Below are positions 36,873 to 46,086 of a stretch of DNA of 64,000 nucleotides, in pieces (the first letter of the stretch is position 1; each line of letters opens with the position of its first letter). Source of the stretch: Pedobacter westerhofensis. Lineage in GTDB: Bacteria > Bacteroidota > Bacteroidia > Sphingobacteriales > Sphingobacteriaceae. The stretch is from the NCBI RefSeq assembly GCF_900182595.1, contig NZ_FXTN01000002.1, positions 496,001 to 560,000 on the forward strand. Direction: 5' to 3'. Under the pieces are notes generated by a model. The model worked only from the letters and a program-made list of their open reading frames with translations, did no database searches and was not told the DNA's origin. A program made the translations under genes and the position numbers.

Positions 36873-39455
36873 ATGACAAGATCCCTTTTTATTTTCTCCT
36901 TATTGCTATTCTCTATCGCTGCATCTGCCCAAAACACCCAGGGTGATTTAGCAGTTCAGCGCGAGGCCGAAAATGATCCTGCTCCGTTTGCTTCCCAACT
37001 TCAATCCAGTGTCAGAGATACAAATAAGGTTAACCTGCTCTGCAAGATAGCCCGCATTTGCTGGTACCAAAGGACAGTGGAAAACCATGCTGTAGATAGT
37101 ACCCTGTTATTCGCCCGGCGGGCATATGCACTGAGCAGGGATATCAATTTTACTGAAGGCCATAATGAAGCTGTCTTTTTAATCTGTAAGGTATTGCTGG
37201 AGCGCGCACATATTGATCAGGCCCTTAAGTTAGCTGATGAAGTTTATGGTGAGGAAAAAGTGCGTTTGCTGCTGATCATTGCTGAACCCTATGTCTTTCA
37301 TCAGCCACCCAGTGACAAGGAATTTGCCAAAGCAATGCCCCTGATTGAAAAAGCTGTGAAATTAAGTGCTCAGGCGCATTCTCTGAGATGGACAAACGAG
37401 TGTTTAAACCTGCTTGCGAAACTATACTTTAACAAGGGAGACGTTGTGCTTGGTAAACATTATTTTATGGATATCATTAATAATTATCATCATTTAAAGG
37501 ATTATAACAATGAGGCGAAATATTGGTCGAGGCTTGCCGAATATATGCCTGAAAACAACAAAACGTACACCGAAATGATCCATAGTTATGAGCGGGCTGT
37601 TTACTACTATTTGTTGGCGGGGAACAAAAAAGAAGCCGGCTATTCACTAAGGGATCTGGCTCTCATACGCACTAACTTTAATCAGACAGCGCAGGCCGGA
37701 CAGGATCAGATGAAAATGCTCAGTTTATTCAAGGAGATTCATGAGCAACTTAGCCCTACAACATATTTCCAGCTCAGTGAATATTATCAGATTACGGGCA
37801 AATACGATCTTGCCTTGTCATATGCACTAGGAGGTCTTAAGGCCGCAGGCGATAACCTGGATAAACGGATTAACCCTGCGAGGGCGCTGGGAACTACCTA
37901 TGGTTTTTTAAAGGATTATAAAAATGCGGTTAAATACTCTAAAATTGCATTCGATTATGATGCAGAAAGGAACTCGCCCAATATGTTTCTATCCTGTTAC
38001 CGGGTTGTAACCTTCCTGACAGCGGGTGGAAATGCCGGACAGGCGCTTCTTTTTTTGAATAAATTTTTAGCAGCTCATTCACTTTCTTCTATCAGTTATC
38101 AGCAGATTTATGCTTCATGTTATGGAACGATATACAATGCGCTCGGCAATTATGCGGAAGCAGACAGGTATTACCGGCAAATGATGAGCCTTGAAGAGGC
38201 GGCAAACCGGGAAAATGGTGAAAGAATTGGGCATCATTTCACTATGACAGGAGGTTATGCATATTACCTTATGGGCAAATTTTATGTTGAACGGGGCCGG
38301 TATAAACAATCCAGATCTTATCTAATCAAATCGCTGGACAATCCTCATTATGGTGATAAAGATCAGGAATTTGATACCTACAAGCTGCTCTTCAAAGTAG
38401 ATTCTGCGCTAGCTAATTATGTCTCGGCCATCAGATATTTTGAACGCCACAAAGCAATGGCAGATTCCATCAACAATGTGGAAACCGCTAACAAGATCTC
38501 TGCTTTGAATATTCAATATGAAACTGCAGAAAAAACCAAAGATATCAGGCTGTTAGAGAACAAACAAAAACTTCAACTTGCTGCTGTTCAGAAAGCGGAT
38601 ACGATCAGGAACTTCACTATTGGCGCATCCGTCCTGTTATTACTTCTGGCCTCATCTGCGTACCTGGGCTACCGCGATAAACAAAGGAGTAACCGACAGC
38701 TGCAGCTGCAGCAAAACGAAATCAATGTGCAAAATGCTGCGCTGCAAACACTATTGATGCAGAAGGATGATTTTCTTAATGAAAAAGATGAACTCCTTGA
38801 CGAAAAGGACGGGCTGCTGAAGGAGAAAGACTGGCTGTTGAAGGAGGTCCATCACCGCGTGAAGAACAACCTGCAGATCATTATGAGCCTGCTCAGGACG
38901 CAGTTGGCGCACCTCAAAAATGAAGATGCCAAAGATGCCATCATGGACAGTGAAAATAGGGTTCAGGCAATTGCACTCATTCATCAGAAGCTTTACAGTA
39001 CAGAAAACGTGGCCAGCGTTAGTATGCCTGCGTATGTAGCCGATCTGGTCAATCATCTTACAGACGGCCTGCAGACCCCAGACAAAAAAGTGAAGGTACA
39101 GCAGTCGGTAGAGCCGATCCATCTGGATCTTGCCCAGGCAGTGCCTATTGGGCTTATACTTAACGAAGCAATCACCAATTCCCTCAAATATGGAGCTAAT
39201 GAAAGCGGAGTGGATATTACCATCACTTTTCGCTGTATGGAAGGTGCAAATGCCCTCCTTATTATTGCCGACAAGGGCAGGGGATTACCTTCAGATTTTG
39301 ACCTTGCCACCAGCAAATCACTCGGGATGCAATTGATGAAGGGCTTAAGCAAACAGTTAAAGGGGTGTTTTAATATTTCCAGTGGCCCGGGAGTAACAGT
39401 TACTATAGAGTTTAAATTGCTATCCCTGCTTTCTGCAGTTAAAATGACATCATAA
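36873..39455 (+). CDS. TPR-containing HisKA_2 sensor histidine kinase
   Basis: An 860-aa kinase. Signal peptide (LFSIAASAQ), then tetratricopeptide-like repeats through about residue 560, one TM helix (FTIGASVLLLLLASSAYLGY, about 585-605), a coiled linker, and the HisKA_2 dimerization segment LLKEVHHRVKNNLQIIMSLL near 655-675 with its histidine, followed by an ATPase (NEAITNSLKYGANE, GRGLPSDF). The linker at 630-657 is four exact heptads of the form EKDxLLx. Its response regulator is not adjacent; the sigma-54 regulator at 40625 has its own kinase. Confidence 0.9.
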   Translation: MTRSLFIFSLLLFSIAASAQNTQGDLAVQREAENDPAPFASQLQSSVRDTNKVNLLCKIARICWYQRTVENHAVDSTLLFARRAYALSRDINFTEGHNEAVFLICKVLLERAHIDQALKLADEVYGEEKVRLLLIIAEPYVFHQPPSDKEFAKAMPLIEKAVKLSAQAHSLRWTNECLNLLAKLYFNKGDVVLGKHYFMDIINNYHHLKDYNNEAKYWSRLAEYMPENNKTYTEMIHSYERAVYYYLLAGNKKEAGYSLRDLALIRTNFNQTAQAGQDQMKMLSLFKEIHEQLSPTTYFQLSEYYQITGKYDLALSYALGGLKAAGDNLDKRINPARALGTTYGFLKDYKNAVKYSKIAFDYDAERNSPNMFLSCYRVVTFLTAGGNAGQALLFLNKFLAAHSLSSISYQQIYASCYGTIYNALGNYAEADRYYRQMMSLEEAANRENGERIGHHFTMTGGYAYYLMGKFYVERGRYKQSRSYLIKSLDNPHYGDKDQEFDTYKLLFKVDSALANYVSAIRYFERHKAMADSINNVETANKISALNIQYETAEKTKDIRLLENKQKLQLAAVQKADTIRNFTIGASVLLLLLASSAYLGYRDKQRSNRQLQLQQNEINVQNAALQTLLMQKDDFLNEKDELLDEKDGLLKEKDWLLKEVHHRVKNNLQIIMSLLRTQLAHLKNEDAKDAIMDSENRVQAIALIHQKLYSTENVASVSMPAYVADLVNHLTDGLQTPDKKVKVQQSVEPIHLDLAQAVPIGLILNEAITNSLKYGANESGVDITITFRCMEGANALLIIADKGRGLPSDFDLATSKSLGMQLMKGLSKQLKGCFNISSGPGVTVTIEFKLLSLLSAVKMTS

Positions 39456-39488
39456 AGAGAAGCCCGCCTGCAAATTGATTGACATTTG

Positions 39489-39872
39489 TCAGTAGTTCAG
39501 TTCATAAACACCGATCACAGTTTTCTCTGGTGTAAGCAGATGGCAATAGCTGTGCGAGCTGCAAACGGTATGTACTTCACCAAGCAGTACAGCCCCCTTT
39601 TCAATCAGCGAGGTGAGCGTCTGACTGATACTTGTAACTTGAAAGCTGACAACAATATTGCTGTGGGCAAAGAGGTAATCGGGACAGCAAAATCCGGAAC
39701 TATAAATCTCAATCGTGGTACCATCGCTGCTTAGGTATGCCGTCAAACCAGGTTCAATCAACATTTTCTTTACTCCTGGTTCCGTTTCTAAGATTGCTTT
39801 ATATAATTCGCCGTCTAAAGTCCCGGCTTTAACAGCTATTTTTTTGTTCCTGCTTATATTTTTCATACTCAT
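39489..39872 (-). CDS. VOC-like small protein
   Basis: A 127-aa protein resembling the VOC half-fold: MLIEPGLTAYLSSDGTTIEIY, VVSFQVTSISQTLTSLIEKG and VIGVYELNY at the end, where the last glutamate would be a metal ligand. No signal peptide. It may be a one-domain glyoxalase/bleomycin-resistance relative. Downstream (in map order upstream) of Crp/Fnr gene 3 on the same strand; the 117-bp gap has a -7-like box (GATCTTTG on the minus strand). Confidence 0.6.
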   Translation of the reverse strand: MSMKNISRNKKIAVKAGTLDGELYKAILETEPGVKKMLIEPGLTAYLSSDGTTIEIYSSGFCCPDYLFAHSNIVVSFQVTSISQTLTSLIEKGAVLLGEVHTVCSSHSYCHLLTPEKTVIGVYELNY

Positions 39873-39989
39873 CTTTTCCTATGCTGTCCCAAGAATGGGA
39901 TGCTGTTACAAAGATCATATGATGCAACTTTTAAAATGTTGATTAAAAATAAATTATAAATTGATTTAGGCGCTTTTTGATCAAATTTG

Positions 39990-40574
39990 CTATTTTTTTC
40001 TTGCCGTCTGGTTCCTGATGCGGCTCAGCGTTTCCGGTGTAATTCCGAGATAAGATGCAATCATGCCTTGCGGTACCCGTATTGATAATTGAGGGTATTG
40101 TTCGAGGAACCTGAGGTATTTTTGTTCTGCTGTCAGGCTGATGAATGTATGGATCCGGCCCTGGGACACAATAAAACTCTTTTGCAGGATAGCGTTTACC
40201 ATTGCGTTGAAGGCCGGGATATCTGCACATAATTTATCAAAGGCAGTTTTTGTGATCAGGACGACTTCAGAATTTTCCAGTGCATCAATGTTGAAAATGG
40301 AAGGTTCTCCAGTCGTGAGGCTTTCACGGTCGCCTGTCCACCAGTTCTCAATTGCGAAATTTACGATATGTTCATTGCCTTTCTCATCCAGGGTGTACGT
40401 TCTCACACAGCCTTTGGCAATAAAAGCATTGTATTTCCAGACATCTCCTTCCTGCAAAAGATATTGGCGCTTTCTCAGTTTTTTAAGCTGACAAACTGAT
40501 GTAACCTGTTGCAGTTCCTCCGCTGTTAATGAGGTTTTCTCCTGAATATAGTTTAAAAAAATTTCGATTGCCAT
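39990..40574 (-). CDS. Crp/Fnr family transcriptional regulator 3
   Basis: A 194-aa protein with the cyclic-nucleotide-type beta roll (KRQYLLQEGDVWKYNAFIAK, GCVRTYTLDEKGNE) and a C-terminal HTH (VPQGMIASYLGITPETLSRI). The recognition helix PETLSRIR is the same as in regulator 2 at 44205, so their DNA sites may be alike. No cysteine cluster. No palindrome was found just upstream. It lies 50 bp past the sigma-54 regulator gene. Confidence 0.85.
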   Translation of the reverse strand: MAIEIFLNYIQEKTSLTAEELQQVTSVCQLKKLRKRQYLLQEGDVWKYNAFIAKGCVRTYTLDEKGNEHIVNFAIENWWTGDRESLTTGEPSIFNIDALENSEVVLITKTAFDKLCADIPAFNAMVNAILQKSFIVSQGRIHTFISLTAEQKYLRFLEQYPQLSIRVPQGMIASYLGITPETLSRIRNQTARKK

Positions 40575-40624
40575 TTAGTTTTTTTTGCCCGATGACGGAT
40601 GGTTGAAAGATGCCAATTTAATAA

Positions 40625-42559
40625 CTAAATCCCATGGTATAATTCTTTTTTAATTCCGAGCTTTTTCATTCTTGAGGTAAGCGTACTTGGTGGCAATCCC
40701 AGAATCTCTGCGGCACCACCCATGCCGGTCAGCTTTCCGCTGCAGCTTCTGAGAACGGTAAGAATATGTTCGGTTTCAATTTGTTCCAGCGTTTTCCGGC
40801 TACCTGCAGCCGGGTATACTTGGGACCGGGGATTGCTCAGTACCGGCAGTTCTACTTGCCCGATCAGCGCGGCTTTGGTTTTTATCAGCGTACGCTGCAT
40901 CAAATGTTCCAGTTCCCGGATATTGCCCGGCCAGTGATAGTCTGTAAGTTGGTTCAGAGCGGTAGCAGTTAATTCAGGCACTTCTGCACGTTCCATATTT
41001 GCGGCACTGAGGACTAAAAAATGTTGTGCAAGTAAGGGAATATCCTCTTTCCGTTCCCGTAATGGTGGCACCTGTATCGGATAAACATTGAGACGGTAAA
41101 ATAAATCAAGCCGGAAGCGGCCTTCGGCAACTTCCTTTTCCAGATTACGGTTAGTCGCCGCGACAATCCTCACATCAACTTTGATCGTCTTACCGCTGCC
41201 TACCCGTTCAAATTGTTTTTCCTGTAATACACGGAGTAATTTTACCTGTGATTCCAGTGGCATCTCTCCAATCTCATCGAGAAATACTGTACCTTCCTGT
41301 GCCATCTCGAATTTCCCGATGCGTTTTTCAACAGCTCCTGTGAAAGCGCCTTTTTCATGGCCAAATAATTCTGATTCGATCAAATCGGCAGGCAATGCTG
41401 CGCAGTTAACAGTTATAAATGGAGCATACCTTCTTTGGGAAAGCAGATGTATATTTCTTGCCACGCTTTCTTTTCCGGTTCCGCTTTCTCCAAGTATGAG
41501 GACGGAAACGGGTGTAGGAGCAACAAGTTCAATATTGTCCAATACATGAAGCAGGGCTGCACTTTTTCCATATATACCCTCAAATTTAGATACTGGCTTA
41601 GCTGACTGAAGCCTACTTGCCTTTCTAAAAATCTTCCCTGCAGTTTCTGTAGGACCAGGTAGCAGGCTAAATAATTTAAAAACAGTATGCCGGGTCTTAC
41701 AGAGAAGATTGATGTGTGACTGGTCAAAAGCGTCTAAGTTTTTATTACAGAAATTGAGTTGAAGTAACCCTTCCCTTGTAATAGATAAGAACTGCAGCGA
41801 AGCATTCAATTCATACTGACGCGGGCCGGTTTTAAGTAACGGCTGTTGGTCTGTCGGTTCATTACAGGTTCTACCTTGAAATATTTTTGCTGATGTATGC
41901 TCAATACTGTTAACCTGCCCGGTCTCAGGAAAGAAGATATCGTCAAGACCTTGCTCATCAAGGGGAGCTATGACACTATATTCATTAAATCCAACCCGGT
42001 AAAAAGCTCCTGATTTTATCATGCTGCTATCGGTACTTTCGTATCGGAAGGCGAGGTAGTCGAATGGAATCAGGGACTGAAATACGGCCGGGATTTTTTG
42101 CAGTTTGTGCTCATAAGAAAGGGCTTCTTCTGAAAGACTTCTCATCTGCTGTTGCAGCAGTGTTTCGCGCTGTGCAGCAAATTGTAAACTGCTTTCATGT
42201 TTGCTCCGCGCAATATCAAGCATGATCAGTAAATCTTTTTCCCTGAAAGGTTTTACTAAAAAACCATAGGGCTGGGTAGCCTTAGCTACCTCCAAAATAC
42301 TTTGATTGGTGTTGGCAGAAAGATAAATGTAACCAATACCTCTTTCCTGCAAGTAGGGCGTGAGGTCAGTTCCCATAGAGTCATCCTGCAAAAAGATGTC
42401 CAGTATTACCCAGGTGGGCCGGAACCTGTCTACGGCGGCTTTTGCTGATTCTACTGTATCGGCGGTGCCACAAACCTGATAGCCTGCATTCTCTAAAATA
42501 ATCGTTAAATCATTGGCTACAATAAATTCGTCTTCTACGATCAGCAGCTTCTCATTCAT
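40625..42559 (-). CDS. Sigma-54-dependent response regulator (NtrC-like)
   Basis: A 644-aa protein. Receiver domain at 1-125 with the phospho-Asp in WVILDIFL (about residue 54). A middle part (130-310) with no clear motif looks like a GAF-type sensor. The AAA+ domain starts about 330: Walker A GESGTGKE, the sigma-54 contact loop GAFTGA, Walker B FLDEIGE, and RLDLFYRLNVYPIQVPPLRE. A Fis-type HTH ends the protein (AAEILGLPPSTLTSRMKKLG). The cognate kinase is most likely the HisKA_2 gene 28 bp upstream. Targets should carry sigma-54 promoters; none was recognised here. Confidence 0.9.
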   Translation of the reverse strand: MNEKLLIVEDEFIVANDLTIILENAGYQVCGTADTVESAKAAVDRFRPTWVILDIFLQDDSMGTDLTPYLQERGIGYIYLSANTNQSILEVAKATQPYGFLVKPFREKDLLIMLDIARSKHESSLQFAAQRETLLQQQMRSLSEEALSYEHKLQKIPAVFQSLIPFDYLAFRYESTDSSMIKSGAFYRVGFNEYSVIAPLDEQGLDDIFFPETGQVNSIEHTSAKIFQGRTCNEPTDQQPLLKTGPRQYELNASLQFLSITREGLLQLNFCNKNLDAFDQSHINLLCKTRHTVFKLFSLLPGPTETAGKIFRKASRLQSAKPVSKFEGIYGKSAALLHVLDNIELVAPTPVSVLILGESGTGKESVARNIHLLSQRRYAPFITVNCAALPADLIESELFGHEKGAFTGAVEKRIGKFEMAQEGTVFLDEIGEMPLESQVKLLRVLQEKQFERVGSGKTIKVDVRIVAATNRNLEKEVAEGRFRLDLFYRLNVYPIQVPPLRERKEDIPLLAQHFLVLSAANMERAEVPELTATALNQLTDYHWPGNIRELEHLMQRTLIKTKAALIGQVELPVLSNPRSQVYPAAGSRKTLEQIETEHILTVLRSCSGKLTGMGGAAEILGLPPSTLTSRMKKLGIKKELYHGI

Positions 42560-42587
42560 ATCGTTAAATTAATCATTTAAGGTCATT

Positions 42588-43382
42588 CTACAAAAGATTA
42601 TCAGTTCTGCTTAGTTTAAAATCAATTGTAATCATCAGTCCTTCGCTGCGGTTTACCGTTATCTGTCCGCGGATCTGATGAGCAAGTCCCATAATCAAAC
42701 TTCTTCCGAGCGATCTGCCCGAAAGAAAAGCTGTTTCTTCAGGCAGGCCAACCCCATCATCGGCATATACCAGCTGAAAATTGTCAAGTTCTGCGACGCT
42801 GAGGGAGATATTTATATTTCCCCTTCTGTCCTCCGGAAAGGCATATTTCAGGGAGTTGGTTATCAGTTCATTTAAAATGAGTTCAAAAGGTATGGCAAAT
42901 GACATGTCTAGGCTTAACGGAACCAGATCGAGCTTAAATTTCACACGGCTGCCTGCTTCAAATTCATTACGAAGATACGCCACCAGATCTTTTATGCAGC
43001 AGGTCATCTCGATGGTTGAAGCTGTGGCATTATTTACAAGCCTTTGATGTACCAGGGATAGGGCATACAACCGGTGTTTGCTGCTAAATAAAGCGTCCCT
43101 GCCGATCTTGTCCGTGATGAACGAAAGCTGTGCATTGGTCAGGCTGCTCAAAATCTGCAGGTTGTTCTTTACCCGGTGGTGCATCTCAGTAATCAGCCAT
43201 TCATTCCGCATCGCCAGTTCCTTTGTGTTATCTCTAAGGCTTACAATATCCTTTAGCAACGTTTTAATACGTAGTTCTTTACGTTGCCGGAATTTAATCG
43301 TTCCGCAAACCTGAACACAAAGAGTCATCAGAAGCATAATCAGGGCAAAATACAAAATGTGAAAGGTTGATGTCATATCCAT
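42588..43382 (-). CDS. HisKA_2 sensor histidine kinase
   Basis: A 264-aa short kinase from ATG 43382 (MDMTSTFHILYFALIMLLMT); a TTG further upstream would add 17 codons. One TM helix at the N-terminus, a short linker, the HisKA_2 box ITEMHHRVKNNLQILSSL, and an ATPase with NELITNSLKYAF and GLPEETAFLSG. There is no extracellular sensor, so the input is probably membrane or cytoplasmic. It precedes the sigma-54 response regulator by 28 bp, forming a kinase-regulator pair. Confidence 0.85.
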   Translation of the reverse strand: MDMTSTFHILYFALIMLLMTLCVQVCGTIKFRQRKELRIKTLLKDIVSLRDNTKELAMRNEWLITEMHHRVKNNLQILSSLTNAQLSFITDKIGRDALFSSKHRLYALSLVHQRLVNNATASTIEMTCCIKDLVAYLRNEFEAGSRVKFKLDLVPLSLDMSFAIPFELILNELITNSLKYAFPEDRRGNINISLSVAELDNFQLVYADDGVGLPEETAFLSGRSLGRSLIMGLAHQIRGQITVNRSEGLMITIDFKLSRTDNLL

Positions 43383-43602
43383 CGTACTATATCGGCACTG
43401 TAAAACATCCTGAACTGATCTGTACAATTCCAATGCCTGCGTGGCAGCTTTTGATATTGAGGTAGTTAATAATGAAGGTGTTTTGAAACTTGCGATATAT
43501 CGCAGATTAGCGAAAATATTGCAGTAATTGAGGCAGGGCTATTATAGAGTTTGTTCAGTACAGGCAGCCATGTAGCAGCTGCCTGTTTGATCAGGGGCGG
43601 AG

Positions 43603-44061
43603 CTATTGGAGTACAGCACTCAAATTTCCGAACACACCCAGCTGTCCCAGCAGAATCGTTCCTGCTGTATAGCAATGAAAAGATTTCACTTTTCCGTTCT
43701 CCAGATGGAACACGTCACAGCATGGTGCATTAATGGATTTACCAGTGGCCGGAATGGTGCCCGCCGGTAAACGGAGCGGACCCTGGTGTGTGCCGTTCAA
43801 TGATAGTTCGACAACAACAACATTTTCGTCAGCACTAACGTAGAAGTCATACAACTCGCGGTGCATATCGGGGAAGGCTGTGGCATAAATTTCTACCACG
43901 TTGCCAACTTCTTTCCCGTAATATTTGGTACCTGCTGAGACATCCCAGAAGTATCCTTCTGCTGTGAATAAGGCCGCAAAGGCTTTACTGTCCTGGATTT
44001 CTGCGACGTGATAGAGTTCACGGATAACTTTTTCATTTTCTGAATTACCTGGGGTTTTCAT
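43603..44061 (-). CDS. NTF2-like (SnoaL-type) protein 2
   Basis: A 152-aa protein from ATG 44061 (MKTPGNSENEKVIRELYHVA). The upstream start at 44085 is excluded because it falls on the -7 box. NTF2-like pattern: FAALFTAEGYFWDVSAGTKY, VVVVELSLNGTHQGPL and a conserved INAPCCDVFHLENGKVKSF. No assignable reaction. Preceded by an FNR-like palindrome at the same distance from the -7 box as at the second SDR gene, so both are likely controlled by the Crp/Fnr regulator encoded between them. Confidence 0.75.
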   Translation of the reverse strand: MKTPGNSENEKVIRELYHVAEIQDSKAFAALFTAEGYFWDVSAGTKYYGKEVGNVVEIYATAFPDMHRELYDFYVSADENVVVVELSLNGTHQGPLRLPAGTIPATGKSINAPCCDVFHLENGKVKSFHCYTAGTILLGQLGVFGNLSAVLQ

Positions 44062-44082
44062 AAGATTAATATTTAATTTAGA

Positions 44083-44149
44083 CAAAGATTATGAATAGGA
44101 GAATGCTAATTGTTGACTTTTGATAGAATCCGGCATTGACTTTTATCAA
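44083..44149 (-). promoter_or_regulatory. FNR-like operator and -7 box of NTF2-like gene 2
   Basis: TTGACTTTTATCAA at 44136-44149 is a 5-4-5 dyad of the Crp/Fnr type (FNR consensus TTGAT-N4-ATCAA). On the minus strand the -7-like box AATCTTTG ends at 44083, 59.5 nt from the dyad centre. The ATG follows at 44061. Confidence 0.65.
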
Positions 44150-44204
44150 CGCGGCATATTGATATAGAAGTTCCGGCATCAAGGGTTAATGGACCGATCC
44201 CGGG

Positions 44205-44885
44205 TTAATGTTTCCTGATCCTGCTTAGTGTTTCTGGTTTGACTCCGAGATAGCAGGCGAGCATATTTTGTGAAAACCGGTGAATATAGTGAGGTTTTGT
44301 CAGCAGCATATTTGCATACCTTTCTTCGGCTGTCATACTTAAAGCTGCAGTAATTCTTTGTTGCGACTCTATCAGTTGTCTGAACTGAAAACGATGGACG
44401 AGCTCGTGCATGGCCGGGATCAATGCCATAAGTGCATAAAGTTGGTTCCTGTCCATGATAATCATTTCTAGGTCTTCCAAAGCTTCGATATGGTAACCCG
44501 ATTCTTTATAGTCAAGAAAACTTTCCATGTCGGTTACCCAATCATTTTCCATGCGAAAGCAAAGGATGGTTTCCTGACCACGTTCGTTGATAGAATAAGT
44601 TTTGGTTGCTCCCTTTGTAATGAACCCGATGTACCTGCAGATATCAGTTTCCTGCAGAAAATATTGGCGCTTCCGAAGCCGCTTGATCTTTGCATGGTCG
44701 ATAAAAATCTCTTTGTCAGCTTCGCCGAATATTTGTCCTGTGTTCAGTTCTGCCTGTCTGAAAAAAGGCCGGTAAGATTGGTCATTGAGGGCTTTTAGCT
44801 GTGTAAAGCCCACTTGAGGATAATGCATCTGCTGGGCAGGACATCCAGGATAATTGATCGGGCTTGAATTACGGTTGCTATACAT
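44205..44885 (-). CDS. Crp/Fnr family transcriptional regulator 2
   Basis: A 226-aa protein with an N-terminal extension (about 40 residues, NYPGCPAQQMHYPQVG), the beta-roll sensor (KRQYFLQETDICRYIGFITK, GATKTYSINERGQE) and the HTH FSQNMLACYLGVKPETLSRI near the end. A start further in is possible; the chosen start is the first ATG in frame. It lies between NTF2-like gene 2 and SDR copy 2, both of which carry FNR-like palindromes, and is the best candidate to bind them. Confidence 0.85.
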   Translation of the reverse strand: MYSNRNSSPINYPGCPAQQMHYPQVGFTQLKALNDQSYRPFFRQAELNTGQIFGEADKEIFIDHAKIKRLRKRQYFLQETDICRYIGFITKGATKTYSINERGQETILCFRMENDWVTDMESFLDYKESGYHIEALEDLEMIIMDRNQLYALMALIPAMHELVHRFQFRQLIESQQRITAALSMTAEERYANMLLTKPHYIHRFSQNMLACYLGVKPETLSRIRKH

Positions 44886-45057
44886 AGAATTTCGATTAGT
44901 CCTGACCGTTAGTCGAAAGCTATGCCTGCTTTTTTATGCTTTGATAATCAGAAAGATAGGATTTTCGGATCTCTTCGATTACCGAAATGTCGCGGATTAC
45001 CGAAATTATGTTTTAGCTGCAAATCTGACCCAGGCCTAAAGCCACTCAGGAAAATCG

Positions 45058-45124
45058 TTGACATTTATCAACGTTATTATTTATTCCAGATCAATTTCCC
45101 GCAGGCTTCTCTGCTGCAACTTTG
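45058..45124 (+). promoter_or_regulatory. FNR-like operator and -7 box of SDR copy 2
   Basis: TTGACATTTATCAA at 45058-45071, extended to CGTTGA/TCAACG, a 5-4-5 dyad. The -7-like box AACTTTG ends at 45124, 59.5 nt from the dyad centre, exactly as at 44136-44149. The ATG follows at 45162. Confidence 0.7.
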
Positions 45125-45161
45125 TGATATCAAAAACAATATTAATCAAAACAAAAATATC

Positions 45162-46019
45162 ATGTCAAAAGTAATTTTTATCACAGGAACAAGCAGTGGT
45201 TTTGGAAAACTAACCACCATTACACTGGCAAAAGTAGGTTACAAGGTAATTGCCGGTATGCGGGATATAGACGGAAAAAATTCCGCCGTAGCGGATGAAT
45301 TATCACAGTTACCTAATGTAGATGTTGTGGAAATCGACATTACCAATGATGGATCCGTAAAAAATGCCTTCGCCAATATGCTGGCTAAATATGGCCACAT
45401 TGATGTACTGGTCAACAATGCGGCCGTAGCCGGTTTCGGTTTAATGGAGGCCTACAATATTGAACAGATCCGTCACATGTTCGAAGTAAATTTTTATGGT
45501 GTTATTCGTACCTATCAGGCTGTGCTTCCTTCGATGCGTGCAGCAAAAAGCGGACTGATCATTAATATTACTTCAGGAGCCAGCGGGCATACCCTGCCTT
45601 TCATGATTCCCTATCTTGCTTCAAAATTTGGTGTTGAAAGTATTACTGAAGGTCTGCAGGATGAACTTGCTGAATTTGGTATTGATAATGTGAGCATTCA
45701 ACCGGGGGTGTATCCGACAGAAATGAACACGGGACAAAAAGCAGGGGTTAATGCAGACAGACCAGATATTACTGCAGCTTATGGAGATAGCGCAACGGAA
45801 AAATTTAATGCGATAGGTACTGCGCTTTTTGGTAAAATGCAGTCGTTTAATATGGATCCGCAGGTGATTGCCGACGGTATCCTTGAGCTGATAGAAATGC
45901 CTGCCGGGACAAGACCTCTCCGTAAACCGCTGGATGCAATCGCGCTTGGTACAGATAAAGAGTTTATCGAATCCAGGGCGGCAATCAAAACTAAATGGCT
46001 GGCAGCCTACACTGCTTAA
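45162..46019 (+). CDS. Short-chain dehydrogenase/reductase (SDR), copy 2
   Basis: A 285-aa classical SDR from ATG 45162 (MSKVIFITGTSSGFGKLTTI); a longer in-frame reading to 44922 is excluded by the promoter. It has TGTSSGFG, NNAAVAG, the Ser in ITSGASG and YLASK. Similar throughout to SDR copy 1, including the C-terminal RPLRxPLDA segment. The operator 91 nt before the start and the divergent Crp/Fnr gene suggest activation by that regulator. A terminator follows at 46038. Confidence 0.9.
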   Translation: MSKVIFITGTSSGFGKLTTITLAKVGYKVIAGMRDIDGKNSAVADELSQLPNVDVVEIDITNDGSVKNAFANMLAKYGHIDVLVNNAAVAGFGLMEAYNIEQIRHMFEVNFYGVIRTYQAVLPSMRAAKSGLIINITSGASGHTLPFMIPYLASKFGVESITEGLQDELAEFGIDNVSIQPGVYPTEMNTGQKAGVNADRPDITAAYGDSATEKFNAIGTALFGKMQSFNMDPQVIADGILELIEMPAGTRPLRKPLDAIALGTDKEFIESRAAIKTKWLAAYTA

Positions 46020-46037
46020 GTATTTTTTAAAGATGAT

Positions 46038-46061
46038 CAATAGCAGTATCAGCTGCTATTG
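46038..46061 (+). terminator. Terminator of SDR copy 2
   Basis: A perfect 9-bp stem (46038-46046, 46053-46061) with a 6-nt loop and a T-rich tail. Confidence 0.65.
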
Positions 46062-46086
46062 AATTTTTACCCTAACTGTAAATCAT

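Noticed and set aside
39925..39941. caacttttaaaatgttg as an operator before the small VOC gene
   Set aside because: Weak A/T dyad with a different spacing to the -7-like box; no second copy.
44922..45161. 80-codon N-terminal extension of SDR copy 2
   Set aside because: The extension lies over the operator and -7 box and has no family similarity; the SDR starts at 45162.
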